From: Chara braunii
Lineage: Eukaryota > Streptophyta > Charophyceae > Charales > Characeae
Direction of reading: 5' to 3'
DNA: 36,941 nt
Assembly (NCBI GenBank): GCA_003427395.1
Contig: BFEA01000577.1
Location: 330,991 to 367,931, forward strand
The position numbers and the translations under genes are program-made. Positions 1 to 11,207 of the stretch are shown here, one piece after another (position 1 is the stretch's first letter; every line of letters starts with the position of its first letter). The notes under the pieces were generated by a model. The model made no database searches. It had not been told where the DNA came from and saw only the letters and a list, made by a program, of their open reading frames with translations.

Positions 1-571
1 TGAGAGAGAGAGAGAGTTCTTCTTCTTCCTCTTCTCAGTCCACCATCTCCCTCTCACCCTCTCATTATCTGACTTCACTGCATCAGCAGTCTACGAGAGA
101 AAGAGAGAGAGAGAGAGCTTGGTGACATTGGATTCAGACTCGACTTTTGGGCTTCAGACATTTCGACGAGGGATTATTTGGGACTTGTGACAAAGACTTG
201 GTATTGATGACATTCCCATCTCTCCCCCTCTTCCTCGTCTGATCCCCTCCTCTTCATCTGTGTATGTCTGGACCTGGCGCTTCCTTCCTGTGTATAGCGC
301 CAGGCTCCTTCACACCTTGTGATGGACACGATGCTAGTCATTAGCATTCTAGCGTTCTGCTTCGCTACCTTGTACTACGTGAATGAGGTCAGACCCGGTC
401 AGGTCAGGATTTGTGTCTAAGTCTTCCCTGTGCTATTCAGCACCATTTTGTATGTATCAGAATGCACATTGCTTGTCGAGATTCTACTTGCACTGCATTA
501 TCCATTCAGTCCTTTTTATCACATTGCGGATCCTCGGTTATTGTGTACATCGCCCGACTGGGCATGTAACA
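1..571 (+). mobile_element. 5' LTR of the gypsy element (3' portion only)
   Basis: Bases 1-539 repeat at 10641-11207. The copy ends in CA at 570-571, one or two bases before the primer-binding site, as an LTR should. It opens on GA/TTC microsatellite. The matching 3' LTR appears to begin about 800 bp further upstream (near 9849), so this copy is probably cut by the window edge rather than starting at base 1. Confidence 0.8.
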
Positions 572-573
572 GT

Positions 574-586
574 TGGTATCGGAACA
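574..586 (+). other. primer-binding site, tRNA-iMet type
   Basis: TGGTATCGGAACA lies two bases after the LTR end. Plant LTR elements primed by initiator tRNA-Met carry a site beginning TGGTATCAGAGC; this one matches the first seven bases and then differs. Its position directly after the CA of the LTR is the strongest support. Confidence 0.65.
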
Positions 587-1463
587 CCGCACGTGAATCA
601 GGACAACCTGATCTGACACGTGTGCGGGGACTAGGTAGCTGATTAGTCTTGATTGATTGATTAGAGCACACTAGTTAGCCCCCAAAATCACGATTTTGAC
701 CTCACTGCCAAAAATCGAATTTTTTTCCCTTTTTCTTGGATTTCGTTTTCTCACTATTTCTGTTGTGGAAAATCGCAATAGCGCAACATCTGAAAGTTCC
801 GTTTCGTTTTTCTTCTGAAAATCCGAAATTTCGTCGTTGGAAATCCGGAATATCCTTTTCTCAAAAATTTTGATTTCCTGTTGCATTTCCCGTTATTTCG
901 AAATTCAGAATATTTTATCCGAAATTCGTTTTTCTGAAAACGGTACGGGAAATCCCTCTTGTAGTACCAGTTTCCAAACTGCGAATACTCTCTGAGTAAG
1001 TCCGAATACTCGTCATTTCTTTTCGGAAATTCTTTTTTCGCAGCTCTAGGATTCTGTTAGTCACAGTTCTATAATAATTGGCAGTTTGAAGTTCGAAAAG
1101 TTGTTCTCATTGATACTTTTGCACTTCAAGGGAGGTTGGGAGACCTACTGAACTTGCAAAACTCGGGATTTCTATTTTTCTCGAATTTTTTTTTGCAAAG
1201 TTCAAACTTTTCTTTTTTGATTAGTGACTCCTTATCTGGGCGATTTTTCCCACCCACCCTCCCCACCTATGTTGTTGCCCCCTCTAGTCTTACCTTCTCT
1301 ACCTGTCTCCGGGTACCCCCTGCGGCGGCATTGGTTAGTTGCCATGTCAGCAGGCCATGTCAGCGGAACATGTCAGCAGGACACGTCAGCAGGCGATGTC
1401 AGCCGACAACAGTGCCACGTCAGCAGCAGGGAATACCACATTAGCAGGCCCCCGGCCTGGTCT
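587..1463 (+). other. untranslated leader of the gypsy element
   Basis: About 880 bp between the primer site and the first plausible gag start. The first half (690-1100) is AT-rich with many short GAAATTC/CGAAAT-type motifs and no convincing coding. The end holds the 13-bp-period repeat described separately. Confidence 0.5.
1344..1424 (+). repeat. 13-bp tandem repeat with (A)YGTCAGC core
   Basis: The core ATGTCAGC or ACGTCAGC starts at 1344, 1357, 1370, 1383 and 1396, exactly 13 bases apart, with a sixth copy at 1417. Thirteen is not a multiple of three and the block lies before the likely gag start, so it does not look like a protein repeat. The ACGTCA versions contain a bZIP-type TGACG core on the other strand. 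Confidence 0.75.
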
Positions 1464-2973
1464 ATGCTGTTGCGTTCACAAACAGCCGTCATGGACCAGA
1501 GGTCCGTAGAAACAGATGAGGCCTATCAGGCCCGGATGCTGGCCTGGAGTACCAAAACCAAGAGACGGGCGGATGTCGCAGCGAAGAAGAAGGCCGAGGA
1601 CGCCGAGCAGGCACGTCTGCTGGCAATTGAACAGCAGCGCCAGCACGACGAGGCAACAACAAAGGCTGCTGATGAAGAACGAGTTCAACGGCGGGAGAAG
1701 ATATTTAGCGGAGAACAAACTTTGCTCACAATGGCAGCGGATTGGCGGGCCGAGGCCGAGAATGGCAAGATGGAGGATAGTAAAAACAAGATCGCTCTAC
1801 TCCTCTCCCATCTCACGGACCTCCTGGCAACATGCATTACACAGCAGGAGGACATCCACAACCTCGACGACGCGCTGACTCAAGTCCATGGCCGCCTCCG
1901 GCAGCTGGAGCAGTGACCTGTCGCCGCCCCCGATGCCAGCTCTTCCAACACCTCTGATCGCCTCGAAGCATTGGAGATGGACGTCGGCTCCCTCAAGGAC
2001 GGCGTGCAGTTACAGCAGACCACAACGCAACAGTTGGAGCAGCGGATCTGTACTACCGCCAACAACTCGAGTTCGGAACCGCGCGAGACAACTCCAAAGT
2101 TTGACGGGCAGAAGATCTTCTGCGACTCGACGAAGACAGATCCGATTCCATGGTTCCGCAAGTTCGAGCTCACGCTGCAACTACACTACGTCAAAGAACA
2201 CAAGCACCACGCGTACTTATACTCCCGGTCGGGGGGCGCGTGCCAGGCATGGTTGGACAAGCACTTGTCCAAGTACGGAGTGGTAGCAGCCGACGTGCAT
2301 ACCAAGATCAGCTGGGATGATCTGAAGGCGGCGTGGCACAAGCGGTTCCAAGTAGAGCCGTTGGAGATCAAGGCAATGGACAAGCTAATGGTCTTCGAAC
2401 AAGGCACACTGTCGAGTGTCGACTGGATTGCCTAGTACCAACGCTTGACATCCGTCCCAGACATCCAGATGGGCTTCAAAGCCATCCGCCACTATTTCAT
2501 CTCAAGGTTGTGTCCGGCATTAAGCAATGCCCTCACTCACGTCGAGGACACCTTGACGACAACAGCGGAACTCTTTGACAAGGCCGCGCAGATTATCATC
2601 ATGAACAAGGAGGCTAAGAACCTGCGTTCGTCTGCTCCAAGCCCGAGCAGAGACCAGCATCGGCCAAGAGTGGCCGTGGTCGCGGCGGCAACACCAAACT
2701 AGTGACGCCGTGTCTGCCAATGAAGGGGACAGACTCGCAGCCGACCGGGAAGGTGGCCGCCCCAGCAAAGGCAGAGAATGCGGCAAGACGAAGACAAACA
2801 CCTCATCTAGCCCCGGGCCCGGCGCAGCAGCTCCAACCCCATGGTCCCAATACGGTCTCTTTGAAACGGCGTACAAAGCACTCACGAGATTTCACTATTG
2901 CCTATGGTGCAACAACGATCTCCATGAGACAATGGCCTGCCCGTCGAAAGGCAAGGGCAAATCGGGAAACTGA
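1464..2973 (+). pseudogene. gag of the gypsy element, broken
   Basis: Gag would form the element's particle and bind its RNA. An ATG at 1464 or 1491 opens a frame rich in K, E, A and Q, coiled-coil-like up to about 1910. A capsid-like region with many W, H and L residues follows at about 2100-2620. A zinc knuckle of the form CX2CX4HX4C is encoded at about 2899-2945. Breaks seen: TGA at 1914, TAG at 2433, and frame changes near 2635 and 2697, so that the knuckle lies in a different frame from the capsid part. Reading stops at 2971. Both stops could each come from one C-to-T change. The region just before the knuckle reads basic and Gly/Arg-rich. Assignment rests on the knuckle and on position between leader and pol. 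Confidence 0.75.
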
Positions 2974-2993
2974 GAGTCGCTGGGAGTGACTCA

Positions 2994-5580
2994 ATGACAC
3001 TCTCGACGCCTTCGGAACCGGTCGCTTCGTGGGTGACCGCCCTTCGTTCCAAGGCACATGCAGAAGTCGATAGTCCTCCTCTTCTTTATTCTTTTGAGGA
3101 CTATGCTGCCCGACTCGTTCCTATGCTGGGTACTCAAGCTCAAGGACAAGACGTGTGTGCGGCATCTTCTCCGTCCGTCAGCGGCGACTTATCGTCTTCA
3201 CGTGGTTCTTCACGGGATTCGGCGCGCGAGTTTAACATAAAGGTATTGGACTCGCTCACGTCTGAGGACTTTGCATGGCTTCCTCTCCCGACCACGGGCT
3301 GCTTGCCGGGACCGCAATGTGCAGCACTATGCGCTCATCTTGACACGTACTTATCCTTCTATGCACCACCAACTTCGTCGACGGATGACGAAGTCGCGGT
3401 GGGGGACATCCTTGTGTATGTTACCAAGGTTGCCCGCGAGTTTTGCACGCAGCCGTACGATGACAACAACGCACCGGTCATGTATGTCCGCATCCAGGTT
3501 GGGCAAGCGTCCTGCAACGCTTTGCTGGATAGCGGCGCGTCTCGCAATTTCATGAGCCAAGCATTTATGCAAAGGGCTGGCCTTGGCGCACAAGTTCAGA
3601 GGAAGGCAAACCCGACGGCGATCAAGTTGGCGGATGGAAAGACACAGTAACTCCTCGACCGTTACATCGAAGCCGTACCGGTGTATTTCGCACCTCATGC
3701 ATGCGAACCGGTGACGTTCGACATTTTGGACACGGACTTCGACATCATTCTGGGAATGCCTTGGCTTGCAAGTGCGGATCACACGGTTAACTTCCACCGG
3801 CGGACTCTTAGCGTTCCCGACGCCTTCGGCGCCGAAGTGGCGTGTACTATTCCTCTTCCGCACCCTTCGATTCGGTGCCAAGTAGTGACGGCCAAATCAT
3901 TCCGGGCGACTTGCGCTTACGAGCAGCCCAAGGAAATCGACCTATGTTTCCTACGGACCGTTGCGGTAGCCGACTCTTCACCCACAGACTTGTCTTCGGA
4001 CCCCCGCGTGGTGCGGTTGCTGGACGAGTTCGCCGACATCTTCGAGTCACCTACCGATGTGGTGCCAGATCGGTCGATCTCTCACGAGATCATTCTTGAG
4101 GCCGGTGTCGTGCTGCTGAAAGGTTGCATCTATCGGATGAGCGAGGAGGAGCTTGACGTCCTCCGCGCACAACTCGACGACTTGTTGGCCAAGGGTTGGA
4201 TCCGCCCTAGTAGCTCCCCATATGGAGCACCAGTTCTCTTTGTCCGGAAGAAGAACAAGGATCTACGATTGTGTATCGACTACCGCAAGCTCAACGCGCA
4301 AACCGTCAAGAATGCGGGGCCTCTTCCTCGCATCGACGATCTTCTTGAGTGATTGGGCGGCGCAAAGTATTTTTCTAAGTTGGATTTGAAGTCGGGATAT
4401 CATTAAATCTTGATCCGGATGAACGATCACTACAAATCCACATTCAAGACGGGGTACGGGCATCTCGAGTGCGTGGTCATGCCTTTTGGCCTCACCAACG
4501 CCCCGGCGACCTTTCAAGCGGCAATGACCAACGAGTTCCGTGCAATGTTGGACCGGTTCGTGTTGGTCTACTTAGACGATATTCTCGTCTATAGTCGGAC
4601 ATTCGAGGATCATCTTGGCCATCTTCGACGAGTGTTGGAGACGCTCCGCCCAGCCAAGTACAAGGCCAACCCCGACAAGTGCGAATTTGTCCGGCAAGAG
4701 CTGGAATACTTGGGCCATTTTGTCACACCGGAGGGCATCAGTCCGCTATCGGACAAGATTCAAACCATCCAAGAGTGGTCGGAGCCTCCGAACGTCACGG
4801 ATGTCCGTTCGTTCCTTGGCCTCGCTGGCTACTATCAGCATTTCATCAAAGGCTACTCGAAGATCGCGACCCACTTGACCAAGCTACAATGCGAGGATCG
4901 GCCGTTTGACTTCGGAGAGGAGGCGCGGGAATCATTTTTGGCTCTCAAAGCCGCGCTATTATCTGCGGAGGTCCTGCTCATATATGACCCGCTTTTGCCT
5001 ACGCGCTTCACTACGGATGCGTCCGGCTATGGCATTGGTGCCGTCCTCGAGCAACATGATGGTGTGGACTGGCACCTGGTGGAGTATTTCAGCAAGAAAG
5101 TGCCCGTCGTGCATTCCATTAACGATGCATGCAAGAAGGAGCTCCTCGCCTTCGTCCACCCGCTCAAGCGGTGGTGGCACTTCCTCCTTGGTCGAAGCCA
5201 ATTCCGATGGGTAACGGACAACAATCCGTTTGTCTTCTATAAGACCCAAGACACCGTCAACAACACCATCGCTCGATGGATGGCTTTCATCGACCAATTC
5301 GACTTCTTTCCCGATCACATTCCCGGGAAGTCGAACCGTTTTGCGAACGCTCTTTCACGGTGTCCGTATCATTGTACCGCGGTCTACTCAACCTTCGAGA
5401 TCGACGACGATATGCGGAACAGCTTCATCCGCGGCTACCAATCCGACCCCGAGTTTCGCGACAAATACGCGAATTGCTCCTCTCCTAATTCGGCGCCTTC
5501 TCACTACCGGATCCAAGAGGGGTACTTGCTTGTCCACACNCGGGGGAAGGACCTTCTTTGCGTACCGAGTGATCCGCACT
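2994..5580 (+). pseudogene. pol, first part: protease, reverse transcriptase, RNase H, broken
   Basis: One frame runs from an ATG at 2994 to the insertion at 5581, interrupted by TAA 3648, TGA 4350 and TAA 4404. The protease active site reads LLDSGA (about 3523-3540), with a later ILGMPWL stretch at about 3747. Reverse transcriptase shows the [10 protein letters not shown] and LRLCIDYR motifs (about 4213-4285), MPFGLTNAPATF (about 4481) and the catalytic YLDDIL (about 4570). RNase H begins near 5011 with TTDASGYGIGAVL. The region then carries the usual connection to integrase. An unresolved base sits at 5540. Upstream of the protease, 2994-3400 is a Ser/Thr/Pro-rich linker of unknown role. 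The frame resumes after each stop, so these are point changes, not indels. Confidence 0.92.
5577..5580 (+). repeat. left target-site duplication CACT
   Basis: CACT here is repeated at 8445-8448, immediately outside the TG...CA insertion. Removing the insertion and one copy brings the two pol parts into one continuous frame. Confidence 0.7.
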
Positions 5581-6473
5581 TGTGACGAACCAGCTTCCGG
5601 ACCTGCGCCATCTTTCAGACCCCTTCCCTCCCCGTATTTTCTCTGCATCTAGATGTGTCTTGATCGGCCTCCGAGAACGTCGCCCCCCCTCCCTCTGTTT
5701 TTGTTCGATTTTAAGGTACTTCGTTGAAATCTGTATAGAAGTTTTTGAAATTCTGTCATTTCTTTTAATTTGAAAATGCATGGGAATTTCGCGCGCATTA
5801 GTGAGCGCGCTCGGAATTTGGCTCGACAGTTAGGAATTCCGGAATCAACGGAACGCGGCGCGACTCGCGCGAATGTTCTCGGCCTCGACATGGAAGACTC
5901 TGGGAATTTTGTAGGAATATGGATAAGCGTAGGACTTTCTTTCTTTTCCCGCGTCTACTTTTCGCGCGGATATGGTGATTTCAATTTTTGAATTAGCGTA
6001 GGATTGAGAAAAACTGCAACTGTTTCGGTGCCCATTCTTCTTTTACTGTTCGGCGTCATGCAAACGAGCTCCCTCCTCCTTCCTTCTTGCGCCCCTCTCA
6101 GCGCCTTACCTTGCGCGAACATGCTTTCTCGCTCCCTCCACCTGTAACTATTTTTCTCTCTCCTTCCCCGCGCGCGCCCTTTTTCTCTTTCTTGATCATC
6201 TGAATCTTGGACCCGTTTCGCGCTATCCTTCGCACTCCTCTTCTTCCCGCTCTAAGACCCGCGCTCGAAAAACCCGGTCGATCCTGTCTTCCCATCTAGC
6301 CAAGGAGAATCGTCGTGTAAGAGGAGATTCCTACTGCGCGACGATTCTGATTGGTTGAGATAGAGTTGTGAGGGATCAACATGGCTTTCAACAGGCGATT
6401 ACTCTCAAGCCCTCCCTTACCCTCCTCTACCCTACTCTTCATCTTTCCCCGCATCTCTCTCCCTTCTCGCAAC

Positions 6474-6480
6474 TATAAAT
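6474..6480 (+). promoter_or_regulatory. TATA box of the putative solo LTR
   Basis: TATAAAT follows a long C/T-rich stretch (6050-6470) and precedes a C/T-rich start-like region (about 6500-6520). This is a common layout of plant LTR promoters. It indicates + orientation for the inserted LTR. Not tested. Confidence 0.45.
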
Positions 6481-8257
6481 TCCGTCGGCGCATCCGCAAA
6501 TCTCTCTCTCAACTCGTCAGCCAACTTTCGGGATGTAGTGGCTAGATGATGTGTATAGTGCGAGTCGGAAAGTCCTGACGGGCTGACTGTAGACTGGCTG
6601 GCTGTGCGCTAGATCGCCACGACAGACTGTGGGATCCGGGCAAGCCACGTCGAGGCTAAGTTGGCGGGGTGACAATCGCAATGGTGGATGGTGATACGCG
6701 ACAGCCGGGATCGTCGGTGCATGAATGAGGATGAGTGATCCGAGTTGAGTGGATGACTGGCCCGGGGCCATGTTGGAATTTGGTGGCGAGTACGCCCCCC
6801 CTTGTTGCGAATCCATTCTTTGGTGTGAGCTCACGGCGGTAAAGCCAGACCTTCTTTGCATTTCCCGATCTCAGTGTAACTCTTCCTTCCTGGCTTGATA
6901 TTCTCGCCTGTCTCTTCCTCCCTCCTTCTCTTCTCTCGCTGATATGAATAACTATGCATGATGAGTCAATCTTTTGCTTGTGATGGAATGAGCATATGTG
7001 AATGTGTGCTCGGAAGAACTACTTCCGGAACTCTTCCATTAGTTTCCTGGGTAATCGCCAAACCTACTGAGAATTGATCGTCTTGTCTTGTGAACGGTGG
7101 ATGCGCGTGTAGCGACCATCAACGATCTAAAGGGATTGTGATTACTTGCCCTTGACACGACAGGGCAGGGGTATTGCATGTCTGCCGTTTTCGCACCTTA
7201 CACAATGAATGTATGTATGGAATGGAAAAGATCGAGCACGAAACTCGTCTTGATTAGGATACTGTCCGGAAGGATCAGGGGCAGTGTTGTTGGGATTTTG
7301 TTCGAGAATGCAAGAGCGTTTAGATCTGTTGATGTTGTGATTACGTAAGAGTACCCCGGGAGCTGCCGTTCGGGACACGATGCCCATGCCATCTGCCTTA
7401 TGCTTCACAACATATACAACATACCTTGTAGAATAATGAGGGACTCCAAAGCCATATGCGATCGGTACACGTGAACAGTGGCCGCGTCTCACCACACACG
7501 AGTTTTTATCTCTCTCTGAACTTTCCTTCTTCGTTTTTAGGAGTTTTTGATTCTGCCTTTTTGATTGGATCGATAGGTTGTGTGTTTTTTGACTGGTATC
7601 GATTATGGGCCTACGGTGAATGATTGAGGATATCTTTGGCGCCTGATTGATTGCCATGTGGACTGACGGGCTCAACCCGACTAGGCGCCGGCCTCCAGTA
7701 TCCCCACCTCGCCCCTTCCCGTATAACGAGGAAAGGACGCGTGTGTGTGAGTGGGACGTACGAGAAGTCGTAGCAAAGATCGGTGGGCGATATTACTTCC
7801 CTCCGGAAAATCGGTGCTCTGGGTTTGTCGATGCTGGGTTTGTCATTATCGATACGCATTTTCTGCCATATTCGTTGCGATTACCGTTTAACGAGTTGAT
7901 CGTCATCCCGTGGTCGGCAGTGGCGCCCCATTGGCCTAGAACTCTGTGTAGTGATTGCCAACGCTTCGATCACTACCAATCAAAGGGCTTCCACTACCGA
8001 GTACGGAGTGAGGACGAGCATAAGGAAAGGGCCACGCGATTAAGGCCGTCTACGTCAGATTCGGAATTGTGCAACGTGCGGTGTCGGGAGTTAGTCCGAA
8101 AACGGGATACTAAGTACGTGCCCGCTCCCTTTCACTCCAAACGAAGAGTCGTGGCTCGGTGGGAGGTTCGACAGTATTTTCTGGATTGAATTCGAACTTC
8201 CCCGCGTCGCGAATCCCGCGCGCGCTTCTTCGTAACCCACGTTGCAACCGGCCGGTT

Positions 8258-8295
8258 CTCTTACTTCATCAGACCACTCTTACTTCATCAGACCA
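8258..8295 (+). repeat. perfect 19-bp tandem duplication
   Basis: Two identical adjacent 19-base units beginning CTCTTACTTCATC, inside the nested insertion, about 150 bp from its right end. Confidence 0.85.
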
Positions 8296-8444
8296 ACACG
8301 GGGGATTTCAGTTCTGTCTGTGTCCCCATACTCAATTTCCCAAAAATCCTTGGCACACCCCATCTTGCTGTTTTTCAGGGCCTTTTTCCGCACCCTTAAT
8401 ACTCCGAACGGAAGACAGCACAGGGCGTGAGGTTGCGTGTCACA

Positions 8445-8448
8445 CACT
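8445..8448 (+). repeat. right target-site duplication CACT
   Basis: Pairs with 5577-5580; see the nested insertion. Confidence 0.7.
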
Positions 8449-9779
8449 TGCGTACACGGCTTCTTGGCGGGTTCCACGATGCTCCCGCCACCGGACACGT
8501 TGGAGTCAATCGCACCATTGGCCGACTTCACGAGCGATTTTGGTGGCCCGGCCTTCTCGGCAACGTCACACGCTATTGCGAGTCATGCGAGGTTTGCCGA
8601 CGCTGCAAATCCCGCAACCATCGTCCGTACGGCGAGTTACGACCATTACCAGTCCCTTTGAGGCGAAGGGAAGCGATTGTCATGGACATTACCGGCCCGT
8701 TCCCCAAGCACAAGACCGGCGTGGATGGGATTCTCACGGTGGTCGATCGACTCACCAAGTTTGCCATGTTTTTGCCTTGCCGCTATCATGCCAAGGCACC
8801 GGAGTTGGCCGAGGTTCTTTACGCCGGTTGGATTCGAACCAAGGGTTACCCCAAGGAAATCGTCTGCGACCGCGACAGTCGGTTCATATCCGACTTTTGG
8901 TTGGCGCTCATCAAGTGATGGGGCTTATCTCTCAAGCCCAGTTCACCTCGCCACCCCCAGACCGATGGCCAAACGGAGAGGGGGCACCAGACCGCACAGG
9001 TTCTCCTTCGCACTCTCATCCATCCTGACCTGAAGGATTGGGTTGAGCGGCTGCCGGATGTCGAGTTGGCCTACAACTCCTCCATCCACCCGACTATCGG
9101 GATATCGCCCTTTGAGTTCGAGCACGGCTCGCCAGTAACTTCGCTGTTGGACACCATCACTCCACGAACGGCCAAGAGCGACGACCATCTTCTTTTCTTG
9201 TGTCGGATGCAAGAGCTACTTGTCAAGGCACGCGACCAGATGGCCAAGACGCAGCAACGCATGAGCCAACAGGCCAATCGCCAGCGTCTTCCTTGCCCAT
9301 TCCGTGCCGGCGATCTCGTTTGGGTCTCCGTCGCGGAATTCAGCCTTGAACAAGATATCTCTCGCAAGCTCCTCCCGATATGGATGGGGCCTTGGCCGAT
9401 CATGGCACCCGCTGGGGATGCACCCAAGGGACCTTTCTTCACTATTCAGGTGCCCGCCCACTTGTCCGTCTACCCAGTCTTTCATTGCTCCAAGTTGGCT
9501 CTTTACACGCCAGCGGAACATGACGATTTTCCCTGGAGACGTTCGCAAGACCCACCCTCTATGGACGATTTTCAGGAGGTTGGCGACATCATCTCCCAGC
9601 GACACTACGGCAACAGGCCAACCGAGTACTTGGTACATTTTGCATACTGCACACATCGAGATGACCGTTGGTTGACCCGTGCGGAACTTCAAGCAACAAC
9701 TCCAGATGTTCTCGCATGCTATGAACGCAAGATGCAAGGCAAGCCGGTCTCTTCGGCTCCATGCCGCGCCCGCGTCTAG
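8445..9779 (+). pseudogene. pol, second part: integrase with chromodomain-like tail, one in-frame stop
   Basis: The frame resumes right after the insertion. The HHCC zinc-binding region includes the H of GH (about 8498), the FWWPG motif (about 8539) and CESCEVCRRC (about 8580). The catalytic core has MDITGPF (about 8682), a second Asp in VCDRDSRF (about 8863) and a Glu after the GQT motif (about 8970). A single TGA at 8916 lies between the second Asp and the Glu; the same frame is open on both sides. The GPF/Y-type region follows at about 9300-9400. The C-terminus (about 9560-9700) has an EYLVHFAY...DDRW block resembling a chromodomain, the module that directs chromovirus integration toward marked chromatin. 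The stop at 9777 precedes the polypurine tract by about 50 bp. Confidence 0.9.
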
Positions 9780-9828
9780 GTTCCACCTTCAGATCGTCAG
9801 CTTCGCCCTCGCCCCGGCTTGACTTCAT

Positions 9829-9843
9829 AAGGAGGGGGGGGGG
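9829..9843 (+). other. polypurine tract
   Basis: AAGGAGG followed by more G, 15 purines in a row just after the end of pol and directly before the putative start of the 3' LTR. This is where plus-strand priming of an LTR element is expected. Confidence 0.7.
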
Positions 9844-9908
9844 TTACATGCTGCGCCTGCACACGAGGGTCATTTTCCAGGCCCTGCGTCCTTCAGGCTA
9901 AAAGCTTG

Positions 9909-10136
9909 AATTTCAGGCCGAAAGCCTGAAATTTAGGGCCTACAGGCCCCGTGTCTGTTCAGCTCGAAAAGCTGGAAACAGGGGCCTACAGGCCCTGTGT
10001 CGGTTCAGACTAAAAACGGCATGAGCCTTTTTAGTCTGAAACTGAGGGCCATTTTTGGGCCCTTATCAGACCGACCTGCCCCGAAACTCAGGCACCAAAC
10101 CAGGGTTTTAGGAACAGGCTATTTTTGGCCTGTTCC
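9909..10136 (+). repeat. cluster of perfect hairpins at the LTR start
   Basis: Inverted repeats seen: 9909-9933 (10-bp stem, 5-base loop), 9936-9949 (GGGCC/GGCCC, TACA loop), 9960-9974 (5-bp stem, CGAAA loop), 9982-9995 (same sequence as 9936-9949), 10004-10040 (13-bp perfect stem, extended by GGC/GCC inside), 10046-10062 (5 bp) and 10111-10136 (9-bp stem). They occupy most of the 228 bases and are nearly end to end. Confidence 0.85.
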
Positions 10137-10159
10137 CACGACAGCTGCAGCGCCAGCCC

Positions 10160-10572
10160 NNNNNNNNNNNNNNNNNNNNNNNNNNNNNNNNNNNNNNNNN
10201 NNNNNNNNNNNNNNNNNNNNNNNNNNNNNNNNNNNNNNNNNNNNNNNNNNNNNNNNNNNNNNNNNNNNNNNNNNNNNNNNNNNNNNNNNNNNNNNNNNNN
10301 NNNNNNNNNNNNNNNNNNNNNNNNNNNNNNNNNNNNNNNNNNNNNNNNNNNNNNNNNNNNNNNNNNNNNNNNNNNNNNNNNNNNNNNNNNNNNNNNNNNN
10401 NNNNNNNNNNNNNNNNNNNNNNNNNNNNNNNNNNNNNNNNNNNNNNNNNNNNNNNNNNNNNNNNNNNNNNNNNNNNNNNNNNNNNNNNNNNNNNNNNNNN
10501 NNNNNNNNNNNNNNNNNNNNNNNNNNNNNNNNNNNNNNNNNNNNNNNNNNNNNNNNNNNNNNNNNNNNNNNN
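10160..10572. other. assembly gap (413 N)
   Basis: Unresolved bases inside the 3' LTR; its true size is unknown. Confidence 1.
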
Positions 10573-11207
10573 GTTGCTCCAGCTTCGTCTTCGAGGTACC
10601 TGCATCACAGCGCCAACTTTAGAGGTTAGTACCTGGCTCGTGAGAGAGAGAGAGTTCTTCTTCTTCCTCTTCTCATTCCACCATCTCCCTCTCACCCTCT
10701 CATTATCTGACTTCACTGCATCAGCAAACTACGAGAGAAAGAGAGAGAGAGAGCTTGGTGACATTTGATCCAGACTCGACTTTTGGGCTTCATACATTTC
10801 GACGAGGGATTATTTGGGACTTGTGACAAGGACTTGGTGTTGACGGCATTCCCATCTCCCCCCCTCTTCCTCGTCTGATCCCCTCCTCTTCGTCTGTGTA
10901 TGTCTGGACCTGGCGCTTCCTTCCTGTGTATAGCGCCAGGCTCCTTCACACCTTGTGATGGACACGATGCATGTTTGGTCTGCGTTTAAACATTGATTGG
11001 GCTAGTCATTGGCATTCTAGCATTCTGCTTCGCTACCTTGTACTACGTGAATGAGGTCAGTCCCGGTCAGGTCAGGATTTGTGTCTAAGTCTTCCCTGCG
11101 CTATTCAGCATCATTTTGTATTTATCAGAATGCACATTGCTTGTCGAGATTCTACTTGCACTGCATTGTCCATTCAGTCCTTTTTATCACATGGCGGATC
11201 CTCGGTT

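Larger units (their letters stand above)
5581..8444. mobile_element. nested insertion, probable solo LTR (2864 bp)
   Basis: The insertion starts TGTGACG and ends CGTGTCACA, giving short inverted termini with the TG...CA ends of an LTR, and it is flanked by CACT on both sides. It splits integrase from RNase H in pol. No direct repeat is visible between its two ends and no transposase or pol motif was found inside. A TATA-like box lies near its middle. The simplest reading is one long LTR left after recombination between two LTRs of a gypsy element. A 180-codon open frame at 7647-8189 has no recognisable motif. A non-autonomous element of another kind remains possible. Confidence 0.65.
1..11207 (+). 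mobile_element. Ty3/gypsy LTR retrotransposon, chromovirus-like, broken and carrying a nested insertion
   Basis: Seen: two copies of a GA-rich sequence (1-539 and 10641-11207, about 96% alike by eye) flank a gag-pol region. A primer-binding site follows the first copy and a polypurine tract precedes the second LTR. Domain order is gag, protease, RT, RNase H, integrase, chromodomain-like tail, which is the Ty3/gypsy order with integrase after RNase H. The window begins inside the first LTR, so its 5' part and any target duplication are missing. Six in-frame stops, frameshifts in gag and a 2864-bp insertion (5581-8444) make it non-autonomous. The close LTR match suggests fairly recent insertion, although the coding part is already broken. 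Identification as a gypsy element is firm; chromovirus status rests on the weak chromodomain. Confidence 0.9.
9849..11207 (+). mobile_element. 3' LTR of the gypsy element, containing an assembly gap
   Basis: It likely starts with TG at 9849, just after the polypurine tract. It runs through a hairpin-rich stretch and a 413-base gap, and 10641-11207 matches the first LTR. Compared with the first copy it carries an extra ~32 bp near 10969-11000 and lacks the last ~32 bp, so its natural CA end is missing and the flank from 11208 is unrelated. The start is inferred from the polypurine tract; a shorter LTR beginning at 10641 cannot be excluded. Confidence 0.65.

Noticed and set aside
7647-8189. 180-codon open frame inside the nested insertion
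   Set aside because: No domain or motif recognised, and it lies in what looks like an LTR. Kept only as a remark.
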